From: Desulfurobacterium pacificum
GTDB taxonomy: Bacteria > Aquificota > Aquificia > Desulfurobacteriales > Desulfurobacteriaceae
NCBI RefSeq assembly: GCF_900182835.1
Contig: NZ_FXUB01000005.1
Span: 1-34,905, forward strand
DNA: 34,905 bases
Reading direction: 5' to 3'
The notes under the pieces were generated by a model. The model was not told where the DNA came from, did no database searches, and saw nothing but the letters and a program-made list of their open reading frames with translations. Shown here one piece after another: positions 12,886 through 22,788 of this stretch. Positions within the stretch are counted from its first letter, which is position 1. Each line of letters opens with the position of its first letter. The translations under genes were made by a program, and so were the position numbers.

Positions 12886-15671
12886 TACCCGTTCAACTCC
12901 TTTAGAACCCTTGCGCACCTTTCACAAACGTCAGGATATTCACTGTCTTTGCCAACCGTTTCGCTGTACATCCAGCATCTTTCACACTTATTACCCTTGG
13001 CTCTTTCAACAAAAACTTTTATTCCGGTATCCTCATCAAAAACAGCCGTTTCAGGAGCTTCACTTAAAGGCTTTACTTCAGCTTGAGATGTAATAAATAT
13101 GTATGGAAGCTGTGAAGCGTATCTTTTAAGCAGGTCGTAATCGCTACCTTCAGCGTAAACGGTTACTTTAGCTTCTAAAGAGTGTCTTATCAGGTCTTCA
13201 CTTCTTGCCTTTTCAAGACCTTTATTTACAGCTTTCTTAATTTCTATGAGCCTGTTCCAGGTTTCTAAAACTTCTCCATCTCTATCTTCGCAGTAAGGTG
13301 GAAACTCTTCAAGGAAAACCGATTCCTTTTCTTTTCCGGGAATGTGTGAGTAAACTTCCTCGGCAGTAAAGGAAAGTATAGGCGCTATTAGAATGGTTAA
13401 TCCTTCAAGTATTCTGCAAATGGCTGTTTGAGCGCTTCTCCTCTTTTTAGAGTCTGGATGTTCGCAATAGAGGGTATCCTTCAGTATGTCAAGATAAATG
13501 GCGCTCAATTCGTTTGAACAGTATTCGTAAACCATTCTGTAAACTCTGTTGAACTTATAGTCGTTGTAGGCTTTGATTATTTCGTTCTTCAGGTTGAAGA
13601 ACCTGTTTATCGCCCACTTGTCTATTTCTTCTAACTCGTCGTAGTTTAGTGCTTTATCAGGCGTAAAATCGTAAAGGTTACCTAACATAAACCTGAAAGT
13701 ATTTCTAATTTTCTTGTAACTTTCTGCTATCTTCCTTAGTATGTTCTCTGAAATTCTTACATCTTCTGTAAAGTTTTCGCTGGCAACCCAGAGCCTCAAT
13801 ATGTCAGCGCCAAACCTCTTAACTATATCGTTAGGCGAAATAACGTTACCCAAAGATTTGCTCATCTTGTAGCCTTTCTCGTCAAGGGTAAACCCGTGAG
13901 TCAGAACAGACCTGTAAGGCGCTCTTCCTCTCGTTCCGCAGGACTCTAAAAGGCTTGCCTGGAACCAGCCTCTATGCTGGTCTGAACCTTCAAGGTAAAG
14001 GTCAGCCGGTGAAGAAAGTTCTTCTCTCTTTTCTAAAACGGCTGCATGCGAAGAGCCGGAATCAAACCAGACGTCTAAAATGTCCTTCTCTTTCTCAAAT
14101 TCCTTACCACCGCACTTGGGACAGGCAAAACCTTCTGGAAGCAGTTCAGAAGCGGATTTTTCATACCAGGCGTCGGCTGATTCCTTTTCAAAAATATCGG
14201 CAACGTGGTCTGCTAACTCTTTTGAGTAGATAACCTCTCCGCAGGATTTGCAGTAAAAGGCAACTATCGGCACGCCCCAAATTCTCTGTCTTGAAATACA
14301 CCAGTCTGGACGCTGTTCAACCATGTTCCTGATTCTCGTTTTACCCCAGGCAGGTATCCACTTTACCTTTTCTATTTCATCAAGAGCCACTTTTCTTAGA
14401 GTTGGCTGCCCTTTATCCATTGAAATAAACCATTGAGGAGTTGCTCTAAAGATAACCTTCTTTTTACATCTCCAGCAGTGGGGGTAGGAGTGGGTTATCT
14501 TTCCAGCGTAAAGCAAGTGCCCTGTTTCTTTTAGCTTTTCAAGGATTTTGTCGTTGGCATCCCATATCTTCATTCCGCGAATCCACTCTGGAGCTTCATC
14601 TGTAAAGCGACCGTAGTCGTCAACCGGCACAATTACAGGAAGGTTATACTTTAATCCCACCTGATAGTCCTCTTCACCGTGACCGGGAGCTATGTGAACG
14701 AGTCCCGTTCCAGTATCCGAAGAAACGTAGTCGGCTAAAACGGTTTTTCCTTTTCTATCAACAAAAGGATGTTCATACTCTATCCCTTCTAAATCGCTAC
14801 CTTTGAAAGTTTTTACTGCATTGTTTGAAATGCCCGTTTTTTCCGAAAAATCTTCTGCAAGTTCTTTCGCCACCAAATACCTTTTACCTTCGCTTTCAAG
14901 AACAACGTATTCAAGGTCTGGATGAAGCGCAACGGCAACGTTGGCAGGTAAAGTCCACGGGGTTGTTGTCCAGATAACCAAATACGTTCCTTCGTCAAGC
15001 TTTCCTTTACCGTCTGTTACTTTAAAGGCAACGTAGATAGATGGAGAAGTTTCCTCTCCGTATTCAATTTCCGCTTCGGCAAGAGCAGTAACGCAGGTTG
15101 GACACCAGTAAACCGGCTTTTTCGCCCTGTAAACCAGTCCCTTTTCGTAAAACTTACCCAACTCCCTTAGGATTGTTGCCTGATAGGAAGGGTCCATAGT
15201 TATGTAAGGGTTCTTCCAGTCTCCCAAAACGCCGAGTCTGATGAATTCTTCTTTTTGTGTCTTAATCCACTTTTCAGCATACTGCCTGCACTTCTTCCTA
15301 ACTTCTATCGGGTCAACTTCATCTTTCCTTTTCTTTATTTCCTTAAAAACAGCTCTTTCTATTGGAAGCCCATGGCAGTCCCAGCCGGGAACAAAAGGCG
15401 TAAAGTAACCTTGCATCGCCTTTGATTTAATAACGATATCTTTAAGTATCTTGTTTAAGGCGTGTCCTATGTGAATGTGACCGTTGGCGTAAGGCGGTCC
15501 ATCGTGAAGGATGAATTTGCAGTCACACTTGTGGCTTTCTAACAGTTTTTTGTAGAGATTTATTTCATTCCAGTAGGAAAGAGTTTCAGGTTCTTTTTTG
15601 GGCAGGTTACCTCTCATCGGAAACGAGGTTTTGGGTAGGTTGAGCGTCTCTTTGTAGTCCTTTTCGCTCAT
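12885..15671 (-). CDS. ileS: Isoleucyl-tRNA synthetase, 928 aa
   Basis: Charges tRNA-Ile. Class I synthetase with the HIGH motif at residues 67-70 (within GHIHIGH), KMSKS in GYKMSKSLGN, an editing CP1 domain (TTTPWTLPAN region, about 230-250), and a C-terminal zinc site with CERC twice (CERCWMY ... DVCERC). The C-terminal zinc finger and length mark the bacterial-type enzyme. GGAGGAG lies before ATG. It heads the operon ileS-radC-hldE kinase-ttuA-mqnA, in which each gene overlaps the next. The 106-base region to the divergent metG contains a short palindrome but no room for a T-box leader. Confidence 0.97.
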   Translation of the reverse strand: MSEKDYKETLNLPKTSFPMRGNLPKKEPETLSYWNEINLYKKLLESHKCDCKFILHDGPPYANGHIHIGHALNKILKDIVIKSKAMQGYFTPFVPGWDCHGLPIERAVFKEIKKRKDEVDPIEVRKKCRQYAEKWIKTQKEEFIRLGVLGDWKNPYITMDPSYQATILRELGKFYEKGLVYRAKKPVYWCPTCVTALAEAEIEYGEETSPSIYVAFKVTDGKGKLDEGTYLVIWTTTPWTLPANVAVALHPDLEYVVLESEGKRYLVAKELAEDFSEKTGISNNAVKTFKGSDLEGIEYEHPFVDRKGKTVLADYVSSDTGTGLVHIAPGHGEEDYQVGLKYNLPVIVPVDDYGRFTDEAPEWIRGMKIWDANDKILEKLKETGHLLYAGKITHSYPHCWRCKKKVIFRATPQWFISMDKGQPTLRKVALDEIEKVKWIPAWGKTRIRNMVEQRPDWCISRQRIWGVPIVAFYCKSCGEVIYSKELADHVADIFEKESADAWYEKSASELLPEGFACPKCGGKEFEKEKDILDVWFDSGSSHAAVLEKREELSSPADLYLEGSDQHRGWFQASLLESCGTRGRAPYRSVLTHGFTLDEKGYKMSKSLGNVISPNDIVKRFGADILRLWVASENFTEDVRISENILRKIAESYKKIRNTFRFMLGNLYDFTPDKALNYDELEEIDKWAINRFFNLKNEIIKAYNDYKFNRVYRMVYEYCSNELSAIYLDILKDTLYCEHPDSKKRRSAQTAICRILEGLTILIAPILSFTAEEVYSHIPGKEKESVFLEEFPPYCEDRDGEVLETWNRLIEIKKAVNKGLEKARSEDLIRHSLEAKVTVYAEGSDYDLLKRYASQLPYIFITSQAEVKPLSEAPETAVFDEDTGIKVFVERAKGNKCERCWMYSETVGKDSEYPDVCERCARVLKELNG

Positions 15672-15697
15672 CTATTCTCCTCCGGGGACTTTAATTT

Positions 15698-15714
15698 GTG
15701 CTATATTGTAGCAC
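15698..15714. repeat. Inverted repeat between ileS and metG
   Basis: GTGCTA, 5-base spacer, TAGCAC: a perfect 6-bp dyad in the divergent intergenic region, 27 bases upstream of ileS. It may be an operator or part of the ileS promoter (TACAAT occurs on the minus strand within it). Function unknown. Confidence 0.45.
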
Positions 15715-15733
15715 TTAAATCCGTTGCTAATAA

Positions 15734-15739
15734 TATAAT
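15734..15739 (+). promoter_or_regulatory. -10 box for the metG-ilvBNC operon
   Basis: A perfect TATAAT 38 bases upstream of the metG TTG start. The region where a -35 would lie has no strong match. Confidence 0.4.
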
Positions 15740-15777
15740 TTCCTTTACAACTATGAAAACTAAATCAGGAGGCAAAG

Positions 15778-17355
15778 TTGGAAAAATTTTACGTTACCAC
15801 GCCTATATACTACGTTAACGATAAACCTCACATAGGACACGCCTACACAACCGTTGCAGCAGATATTATCGCAAGGTTCAATAGATTTTTGGGAAAAGAC
15901 GTTTTCTTTCTAACGGGAACGGACGAGCACGGTCAGAAAATCCAGCAGGCAGCAGAAAAGAAAGGAATGTCACCGAAAGAGTTTGTGGACTCACTTGTTC
16001 CAACGTTTAAAAACCTGTGGGAAAAGCTAAACATCTCATACGATAGATTTATCAGAACGACAGAGCCAGAACACGTAAAAGCCGTTCAACACATCTTTAT
16101 GAAGTGCTACGAAAACGGCGACATATACTTAGGTGAATACGAGGGCTGGTATTGTATTCCGTGTGAAACCTACTACACGGAAAAGGATTTAATTGATGGG
16201 AAACTCTGCCCTCTATGTAAAAGGGAAGTTACAAGAGTAAAGGAAGAGAGCTACTTTTTCAGGCTGTCCAAGTATCAGGACAGACTTTTAGAGCTTTACG
16301 AAAAAAATCCCCACTTCATCGCCCCCGAATTCCGCAGAAACGAGATAATAAATTTCGTAAAACAGGGACTCAAAGACCTTTCAATAAGCAGAACCAGCTT
16401 CACCTGGGGAATACCCGTTCCCATAAACGAAAAGCACGTGATTTACGTGTGGTTTGACGCCCTCACAAACTACCTAACGGCAGTAGGCTATCCAGACGAC
16501 GAAGAGCGCCTGAAAAGATACTGGCCTGCAGACCTGCACCTTGTAGGAAAAGACATTCTAAGGTTTCACACCGTTTATTGGCCCGCATTCTTAATGTCGG
16601 CAGGTTTAGAAATTCCCAAAAGGGTTTTCGCGCACGGCTGGTGGACGGTAAACGGCGAAAAGATGAGCAAATCCAAAGGAAACGTCGTTGACCCGTTTGA
16701 GGTAATAGAAAAGTTCGGCGTTGACCAGTTGAGGTTTTTCCTGTTCAGAGAGGTTAGTTTTGGGCTGGATGGGGATTTTTCATACGAAAAGCTTGTTTCA
16801 AGGATAAACGGGGAGTTAGCAAACGACCTTGGAAACCTCTTTAACAGAACGCTTTCAATGCTCAAAAAGTATAAAAAGAGCATCGTTCCGGAACCAAAAG
16901 GTGAAGAAAACGAGTTAGACGTGAAACTCAAAAACAAGGCAGCAGCAACCCTACGAAACATCAAAGAGCTAATTCCGAAGGCAGAACTGACAAAAGCGTT
17001 AGACGAAATCTGGCAGTTTGTATCGTTCGTTAACTTTTACATAGACAGACAGGCGCCCTGGTCCTTAAACAAAGAAGGAAAAGAGGAATTAGATAGAGTC
17101 CTCTACAACATGGTGGAGGCGTTAAGGTTCATTACGGCTTTTACATTCCCGTTTATGCCGTCTTCGGCTGAAAAGATGGCAGAACTGCTGAAACTACCGA
17201 AAAAGGCTGAAGAGTTAAGGGTTGACGAGTTTGAAAGCTGGGGAGGAATGAAGCCCGGAGCAGAAGTAGAAAAGGGAGGCATCCTGTTCCCAAGGGTGGA
17301 ATACAACCCAGAAACGGGCGAAGTTACAGTAGCAAAGACTAAGAAAGGAAAGTAG
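15778..17355 (+). CDS. metG: Methionyl-tRNA synthetase, 525 aa
   Basis: Charges tRNA-Met for initiation and elongation. HIGH motif at 18-21 (KPHIGHAYTT), zinc knuckle C126/C129/C144/C147, KMSKS at about 295-299 (EKMSKSKGN), and the C-terminal helical anticodon-binding domain. It ends without the EMAP/Trbp111 dimerisation domain, so it is the short form. The start codon is TTG at 15778: AGGAGG lies 5 bases before it, and the ATG at 15753 is out of frame. First gene of an operon with ilvB (44-base gap), an unusual partner for a synthetase. Confidence 0.96.
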   Translation: MEKFYVTTPIYYVNDKPHIGHAYTTVAADIIARFNRFLGKDVFFLTGTDEHGQKIQQAAEKKGMSPKEFVDSLVPTFKNLWEKLNISYDRFIRTTEPEHVKAVQHIFMKCYENGDIYLGEYEGWYCIPCETYYTEKDLIDGKLCPLCKREVTRVKEESYFFRLSKYQDRLLELYEKNPHFIAPEFRRNEIINFVKQGLKDLSISRTSFTWGIPVPINEKHVIYVWFDALTNYLTAVGYPDDEERLKRYWPADLHLVGKDILRFHTVYWPAFLMSAGLEIPKRVFAHGWWTVNGEKMSKSKGNVVDPFEVIEKFGVDQLRFFLFREVSFGLDGDFSYEKLVSRINGELANDLGNLFNRTLSMLKKYKKSIVPEPKGEENELDVKLKNKAAATLRNIKELIPKAELTKALDEIWQFVSFVNFYIDRQAPWSLNKEGKEELDRVLYNMVEALRFITAFTFPFMPSSAEKMAELLKLPKKAEELRVDEFESWGGMKPGAEVEKGGILFPRVEYNPETGEVTVAKTKKGK

Positions 17356-17399
17356 TTTTGTGTTAATATTTCCATTTACAAGCGTGCAGGAGGAATCTA

Positions 17400-19139
17400 A
17401 TGAAACTTTCCGGAGCTGAAATTCTCCTGAGAGCACTGGAGTTAGAGGGAGTCGACAAGATATTCGGTTATCCCGGTGGAGCAGTCCTTGACATTTACGA
17501 TAGATTGCCATTTTCACCGATAAAGCACTACTTAACAAGACACGAACAGGGGGCAGCCCACGCAGCAGACGGATACGCAAGAGTTACAGGAAAAGTAGGC
17601 GTATGCTTTGCAACTTCAGGTCCGGGAGCAACGAACTTAGTAACGGGATTGGCAACGGCACAGATAGATTCTGTTCCTGTTGTTGCGTTTACAGGTAACG
17701 TCCCGACTTTTATGATAGGAAACGATGCATTCCAGGAAGTTGATACGGTAGGAATAACGCGCCCTATTACAAAGCACAACTTTTTGGTAAAGGATGTAAA
17801 AGACTTAGCAGATACGGTTAAAAAGGCATTTTACATAGCAAAAACAGGAAGGCCGGGCGTTGTTTTAGTTGACCTTCCAAAAGACGTTACAAGAGAAATT
17901 GCAGACTTCTTTGAAGAAGAATACAAGTCGCCGGTTCAGATAAGAAGCTACAAACCAGTTTTAAAGGGACATCCCGGACAGATTAAAAAGGCTGCAAAGG
18001 CAATAGCTTCTTCTGAAAGACCGGTTCTTTATATCGGCGGGGGCGTCGTATCTTCCGGTGCAGCAGACCTTGTAGTGAAGCTTGCCGAAGTTGCAAACAT
18101 TCCCATGACCGCAACGTTGATGGGATTAACGGCAGTTCCCGGCAATCACCCGTTCTTTTTAGGAATGTTGGGAATGCACGGCACCTACGCCGCCAATATG
18201 GCAGTTACGGAGTGTGACCTTCTAATAGCCGTGGGTGCGCGCTTTGACGATAGAGTAACGGGTAGATTAGCCGACTTTGCACCAAACGCAAAGGTTATCC
18301 ACATTGACATTGACAGCGCAGAAATCGGAAAAAACAAAGCCGTTGACATACCGATAGTTGGAGATGCTAAGTTAGTTTTAGAGGAGCTTCTACCTGAAGT
18401 AGAAAAGCAGGTTGCCAAAAACAGAGAGTTCTACGCGGTAAGGGAGAAGTGGATATTAAAGGTAAGAAGTTGGGCTGACAGGTATCCGCTGTGGTATGAG
18501 CCAAGCGAAGTTTCTATAAAGCCTCAGTTTGTTATCCAGAAAATTTATGAAGTGACAAAAGGTGAAGCGATAATAACTACAGACGTTGGACAGCACCAGA
18601 TGTGGGTTGCTCAGTATTACAGGTTTAAGTTTCCTCGTCAGTTAGTTACTTCCGGCGGTTTGGGAACAATGGGATTTGGCGTTCCTGCTGCAATTGGCGC
18701 AAAGATAGGAAGACCGGACAAAACGGTATTCTGCATCTCCGGTGACGGTTCGTTCCAGATGAACATGCAGGAAATAGTAACTGCCGTTCAGCACAACGTT
18801 CCGATAAAGGTTGCGATTTTGAACAACGGATTTTTAGGAATGGTTAGGCAGTGGCAGGGGATTTTCTACGACAAGAACTACTCTCAAGTCCACATGGACG
18901 TTCAACCAGATTTTGTCAAACTCACCGAAGCAATGGGTGGTGTAGGGTTCCGAGTAGAGAAACCGCAGGACGTTGAAACAGTTCTAAAAGAAGCGATGCT
19001 TATAAATGACAGACCCGTTGTAATAGATTTCGTCGTTGACAGGGAAGAAGACGTATTCCCGATGGTTCCACCGGGCGGTGCGCTCCACGAGATGATTCTT
19101 CCCTCATACGGAAAGAAAAAGGCTAAAAAGGCAGTGTAG
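17400..19139 (+). CDS. ilvB: Acetolactate synthase large subunit, 579 aa
   Basis: Thiamine-diphosphate and FAD enzyme condensing two pyruvates (or pyruvate with 2-oxobutyrate), the first committed step to valine, leucine and isoleucine. Visible: [13 protein letters not shown], the glutamate-containing [30 protein letters not shown], a central FAD/Rossmann-like part, and the ThDP motif GDGSFQMN...[12 protein letters not shown]. The C-terminal [10 protein letters not shown] is the standard anabolic AHAS ending, which separates it from catabolic AlsS. AGGAGG precedes ATG. Followed by its regulatory subunit 11 bases on. Confidence 0.96.
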   Translation: MKLSGAEILLRALELEGVDKIFGYPGGAVLDIYDRLPFSPIKHYLTRHEQGAAHAADGYARVTGKVGVCFATSGPGATNLVTGLATAQIDSVPVVAFTGNVPTFMIGNDAFQEVDTVGITRPITKHNFLVKDVKDLADTVKKAFYIAKTGRPGVVLVDLPKDVTREIADFFEEEYKSPVQIRSYKPVLKGHPGQIKKAAKAIASSERPVLYIGGGVVSSGAADLVVKLAEVANIPMTATLMGLTAVPGNHPFFLGMLGMHGTYAANMAVTECDLLIAVGARFDDRVTGRLADFAPNAKVIHIDIDSAEIGKNKAVDIPIVGDAKLVLEELLPEVEKQVAKNREFYAVREKWILKVRSWADRYPLWYEPSEVSIKPQFVIQKIYEVTKGEAIITTDVGQHQMWVAQYYRFKFPRQLVTSGGLGTMGFGVPAAIGAKIGRPDKTVFCISGDGSFQMNMQEIVTAVQHNVPIKVAILNNGFLGMVRQWQGIFYDKNYSQVHMDVQPDFVKLTEAMGGVGFRVEKPQDVETVLKEAMLINDRPVVIDFVVDREEDVFPMVPPGGALHEMILPSYGKKKAKKAV

Positions 19140-19150
19140 AGAGGGCAGTG

Positions 19151-20703
<1,553 letters not shown>

Positions 20704-20710
20704 TCTCTTT

Positions 20711-20730
20711 ACCCTCCCGCTCGGGAGGGT
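20711..20730. terminator. Terminator between convergent ilvC and the SPOR-protein gene
   Basis: ACCCTCCC and GGGAGGGT form an 8-bp stem with a 4-base GCTC loop. On the plus strand it runs into TTT then CCCTCC. The right arm can pair instead with that following CCCTCC, giving two mutually exclusive hairpins. T-tracts are short on both sides, so efficiency is uncertain. Confidence 0.6.
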
Positions 20731-20737
20731 TTCCCTC

Positions 20738-21769
20738 CTACTTAAAAGCTTCTTCAGATAGTTTTTCTGCCTTCTTTTCAAATTCTTCAGCTAAAACGAC
20801 AAAATCTTTTTTCCTGAGAACTTCTGCCAATTCTCTGTAAAGAGCAACTGTCTCAAGGATTCTTCCCTTCTTTTCCATGGCTTCTGCAAGAGCTTTCAGA
20901 GCAAACGTGTCTTCTGGTTCTCTTTTAAGGTAGGGAACTAAAACTTCTATTATTTTGTCGTAATCCTCTTCTTCTAAAAGCTTTCCTATATAAACTTCAA
21001 AATCCACCCCACCACTTTTTCTTCTTTTAGCCAAAAACAGAACCAAAAGTAAAAATACCGCCCCTAAAACAAGCAAAACGTAATAGTAGTAAAAGGTTTT
21101 CTTACCACGCTTTTTCACAGAAGGTTTTTCTTTAACTTTAGGCGGTAAAAACTCTTTTTCCTGTTCCTTTGATAGAGAAAAAACAGTAGCATTGGTTCTT
21201 ACATTGGTTTCATTTTCTACTTTCACAACGTTGTTTTCTGAAACAGTAGCAGTAACATTACTTGTAGTATTCTCTGTAATGTTATTAGTAGCATTACTGC
21301 TGGTAGTATTTGTAGAATTTAAAGAAGCACTTTCATTTTCCTCAGGAATAGGAAGTTTAACAACTTCTGAACTAAGTGCTGAAATTTGTGTAGCATTAGA
21401 AGAAACTTTCTCTTCTGTGGAATTAGAACTGCCAAAGCCGTAAACAACCACAGATGGGTCGTAAACGGTGAGGGTGATGTAGTGAGGGGATTTTTTAAGC
21501 TTTTCATGAGAGTTTATAAATTCTTCAGCTTCTTTGAGTGATGAAAAAAATCCCCCCCTCACCCTATAATGCCCATCCGCTTTTACAATCCTTAGAAAAG
21601 GCACCTCTTTCAGCTTTTTATAAATTTTTTTAGCCGTTTCAATCTTAGTAGGAGATGCAAACTGTATCGTAAAGTAACGGTGTCCAGGCTTTGGATGCTT
21701 AACTACAGCAATAGAAACGTTTACAAAAAGACACAACAAAAACAAAGTTAAAAACAAAACCCGCGTCAT
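20738..21769 (-). CDS. SPOR-domain, sequon-rich, single-pass membrane protein with TPR-like tail, 343 aa
   Basis: Envelope protein of unknown role. Residues 1-21 are a signal peptide or anchor. Residues about 30-108 are a SPOR fold ([22 protein letters not shown] ... [17 protein letters not shown]), which in other proteins binds denuded septal glycan. Residues 112-200 are a low-complexity Asn/Ser/Thr/Val linker with 11 N-X-S/T sites. Residues about 225-247 are a transmembrane helix flanked by Lys/Arg on both sides. Residues 255-343 are helical, TPR-like ([20 protein letters not shown]). If the first segment is cleaved, SPOR and linker lie outside and the TPR part inside. It overlaps cysE by 4 bases (ATGA), so it is co-translated. 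A role in division or polar localisation is only inferred from SPOR. Confidence 0.75.
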   Translation of the reverse strand: MTRVLFLTLFLLCLFVNVSIAVVKHPKPGHRYFTIQFASPTKIETAKKIYKKLKEVPFLRIVKADGHYRVRGGFFSSLKEAEEFINSHEKLKKSPHYITLTVYDPSVVVYGFGSSNSTEEKVSSNATQISALSSEVVKLPIPEENESASLNSTNTTSSNATNNITENTTSNVTATVSENNVVKVENETNVRTNATVFSLSKEQEKEFLPPKVKEKPSVKKRGKKTFYYYYVLLVLGAVFLLLVLFLAKRRKSGGVDFEVYIGKLLEEEDYDKIIEVLVPYLKREPEDTFALKALAEAMEKKGRILETVALYRELAEVLRKKDFVVLAEEFEKKAEKLSEEAFK

Positions 21770-22416
21770 TTTTTTATTTCCTTCTTCAACGTCTTAACCT
21801 CAAGCTCTAAGTCGTGAATTATATCAAGCATCTGCTTCAAAGACTCCATAACAGGGTCGGGGAGCCTGCCGTGTTCAAGGTCAACTTTCGTCGGTTTTAC
21901 TCCCTCCCTTCTTACCACTTTACCAGGAATACCAACAACAGTAGAGTTTGGAGGAACATCCTTTATAACAACGGAATTAGCCCCTATTTTACAGTTATCA
22001 CCAATCGTGATAGGTCCTAAAACTTTAGCTCCAGCACCTATAACAACGTTATTACCTATAGTAGGATGCCTTTTCCCTTTTTTTGTACTCGTTCCCCCTA
22101 ACGTTACCTGATGATAAAGCGTCACATCATCCCCTATCTCCGTAGTTTCACCTATAACAACGCCCATTCCGTGGTCAATAAAAAACCTTTTGCCGATTTT
22201 AGCTCCCGGATGTATTTCTATTCCAGTTATCCATCGGGAAAGGTGAGAAATCAATCTCGCTATCAATTTCAAATTCTTATTCCAGAACCAATGGGCAACT
22301 CTATGAAACCAAATAGCGTGAAGACCTGGATAACACAACAAAACTTCTATTAAACTCCTCGCTGCCGGGTCTCTTTCAAATACTGTTCTAATATCTTCTT
22401 TAATTCTATTAAACAT
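21766..22416 (-). CDS. cysE: Serine O-acetyltransferase, 216 aa
   Basis: Makes O-acetylserine from serine and acetyl-CoA, the carbon acceptor for cysteine synthesis. N-terminal helical domain [20 protein letters not shown], then HRVAHWFW, followed by the left-handed hexapeptide-repeat helix with the catalytic region [19 protein letters not shown] and HQVTLGG. The ending [11 protein letters not shown] closes the fold. It is the shorter EpsC-type enzyme (about 215-245 aa). GGGAG precedes ATG at 22416. It is divergent from an ArsR-family repressor, which may control it. Confidence 0.93.
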   Translation of the reverse strand: MFNRIKEDIRTVFERDPAARSLIEVLLCYPGLHAIWFHRVAHWFWNKNLKLIARLISHLSRWITGIEIHPGAKIGKRFFIDHGMGVVIGETTEIGDDVTLYHQVTLGGTSTKKGKRHPTIGNNVVIGAGAKVLGPITIGDNCKIGANSVVIKDVPPNSTVVGIPGKVVRREGVKPTKVDLEHGRLPDPVMESLKQMLDIIHDLELEVKTLKKEIKK

Positions 22417-22427
22417 ATCTACTCCCT

Positions 22428-22442
22428 TAATTTAAAAAATTA
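22428..22442. repeat. A/T palindrome between cysE and the ArsR-family gene
   Basis: TAATTT, 3-base centre AAA, AAATTA: a perfect 6-bp dyad, 11 bases upstream of the cysE start codon and just before a TATAAC box for the regulator. The position fits an operator for the adjacent repressor, but A/T-only palindromes also arise by chance. Confidence 0.35.
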
Positions 22443-22449
22443 GCTAAAA

Positions 22450-22455
22450 TATAAC
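22450..22455 (+). promoter_or_regulatory. -10 box for the ArsR-family regulator
   Basis: TATAAC 33 bases before the start codon. A weak TTAATT lies 17 bases upstream of it, overlapping the A/T palindrome at 22428-22442. Confidence 0.35.
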
Positions 22456-22488
22456 AAGCACAAAAAACTTCTCCTCGGGAGGCAGTAA

Positions 22489-22788
22489 ATGGAAAAAATG
22501 TGCCAAAAACGCTACGAAAAGTATAACGAATGCGCCAGAATCTTCGAAGTGCTGGCAAACCCCATCAGAATAGGAATCATCGTCTCGCTGGCGGAAAGAC
22601 CCAAAAAACCGAAGGAAATTAGAGAAGAGTTGGGCGTTCCTCAACCGCTCCTTTCCCAGCATGCAGCCATCTTAAAAGAGATGGGAATAATAGAAAAAGT
22701 TGACCGTTTCAACGTTAAATCTGAGTGTCGCCTTAAAGACAAAAAAGTTCTTGATATCCTCAAATGCGCCGGCGTAGAAATCACCTAA
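22489..22788 (+). CDS. ArsR/SmtB-family transcriptional repressor, 99 aa
   Basis: Winged-helix DNA-binding protein. FEVLANPIRIGIIVSLAERPKKPKEI followed by the recognition region LLSQHAAILKEMGIIEKV is typical of ArsR. Four cysteines are present: C5, C15, C80 and C93. The ELCVCDL metal box of classic ArsR is absent. C15 (helix 1) and C93 (last helix) are positioned where some family members hold a sulfide or redox-sensing Cys pair, so thiol or persulfide sensing is possible; metal sensing is the alternative. It is divergent from cysE with a palindrome between. CGGGAGG precedes ATG. The last 8 bases overlap the convergent mraY end. Confidence 0.88.
   Translation: MEKMCQKRYEKYNECARIFEVLANPIRIGIIVSLAERPKKPKEIREELGVPQPLLSQHAAILKEMGIIEKVDRFNVKSECRLKDKKVLDILKCAGVEIT

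Noticed and set aside
12205-12918. Longer RadC start at 12918.
   Set aside because: It lies inside ileS. The ATG at 12885 overlaps the ileS stop as TAATG and gives the normal family N-terminus.
17356-17399. Attenuator or leader peptide before ilvB.
   Set aside because: The gap is 44 bases with no run of Val/Leu/Ile codons and no hairpin.
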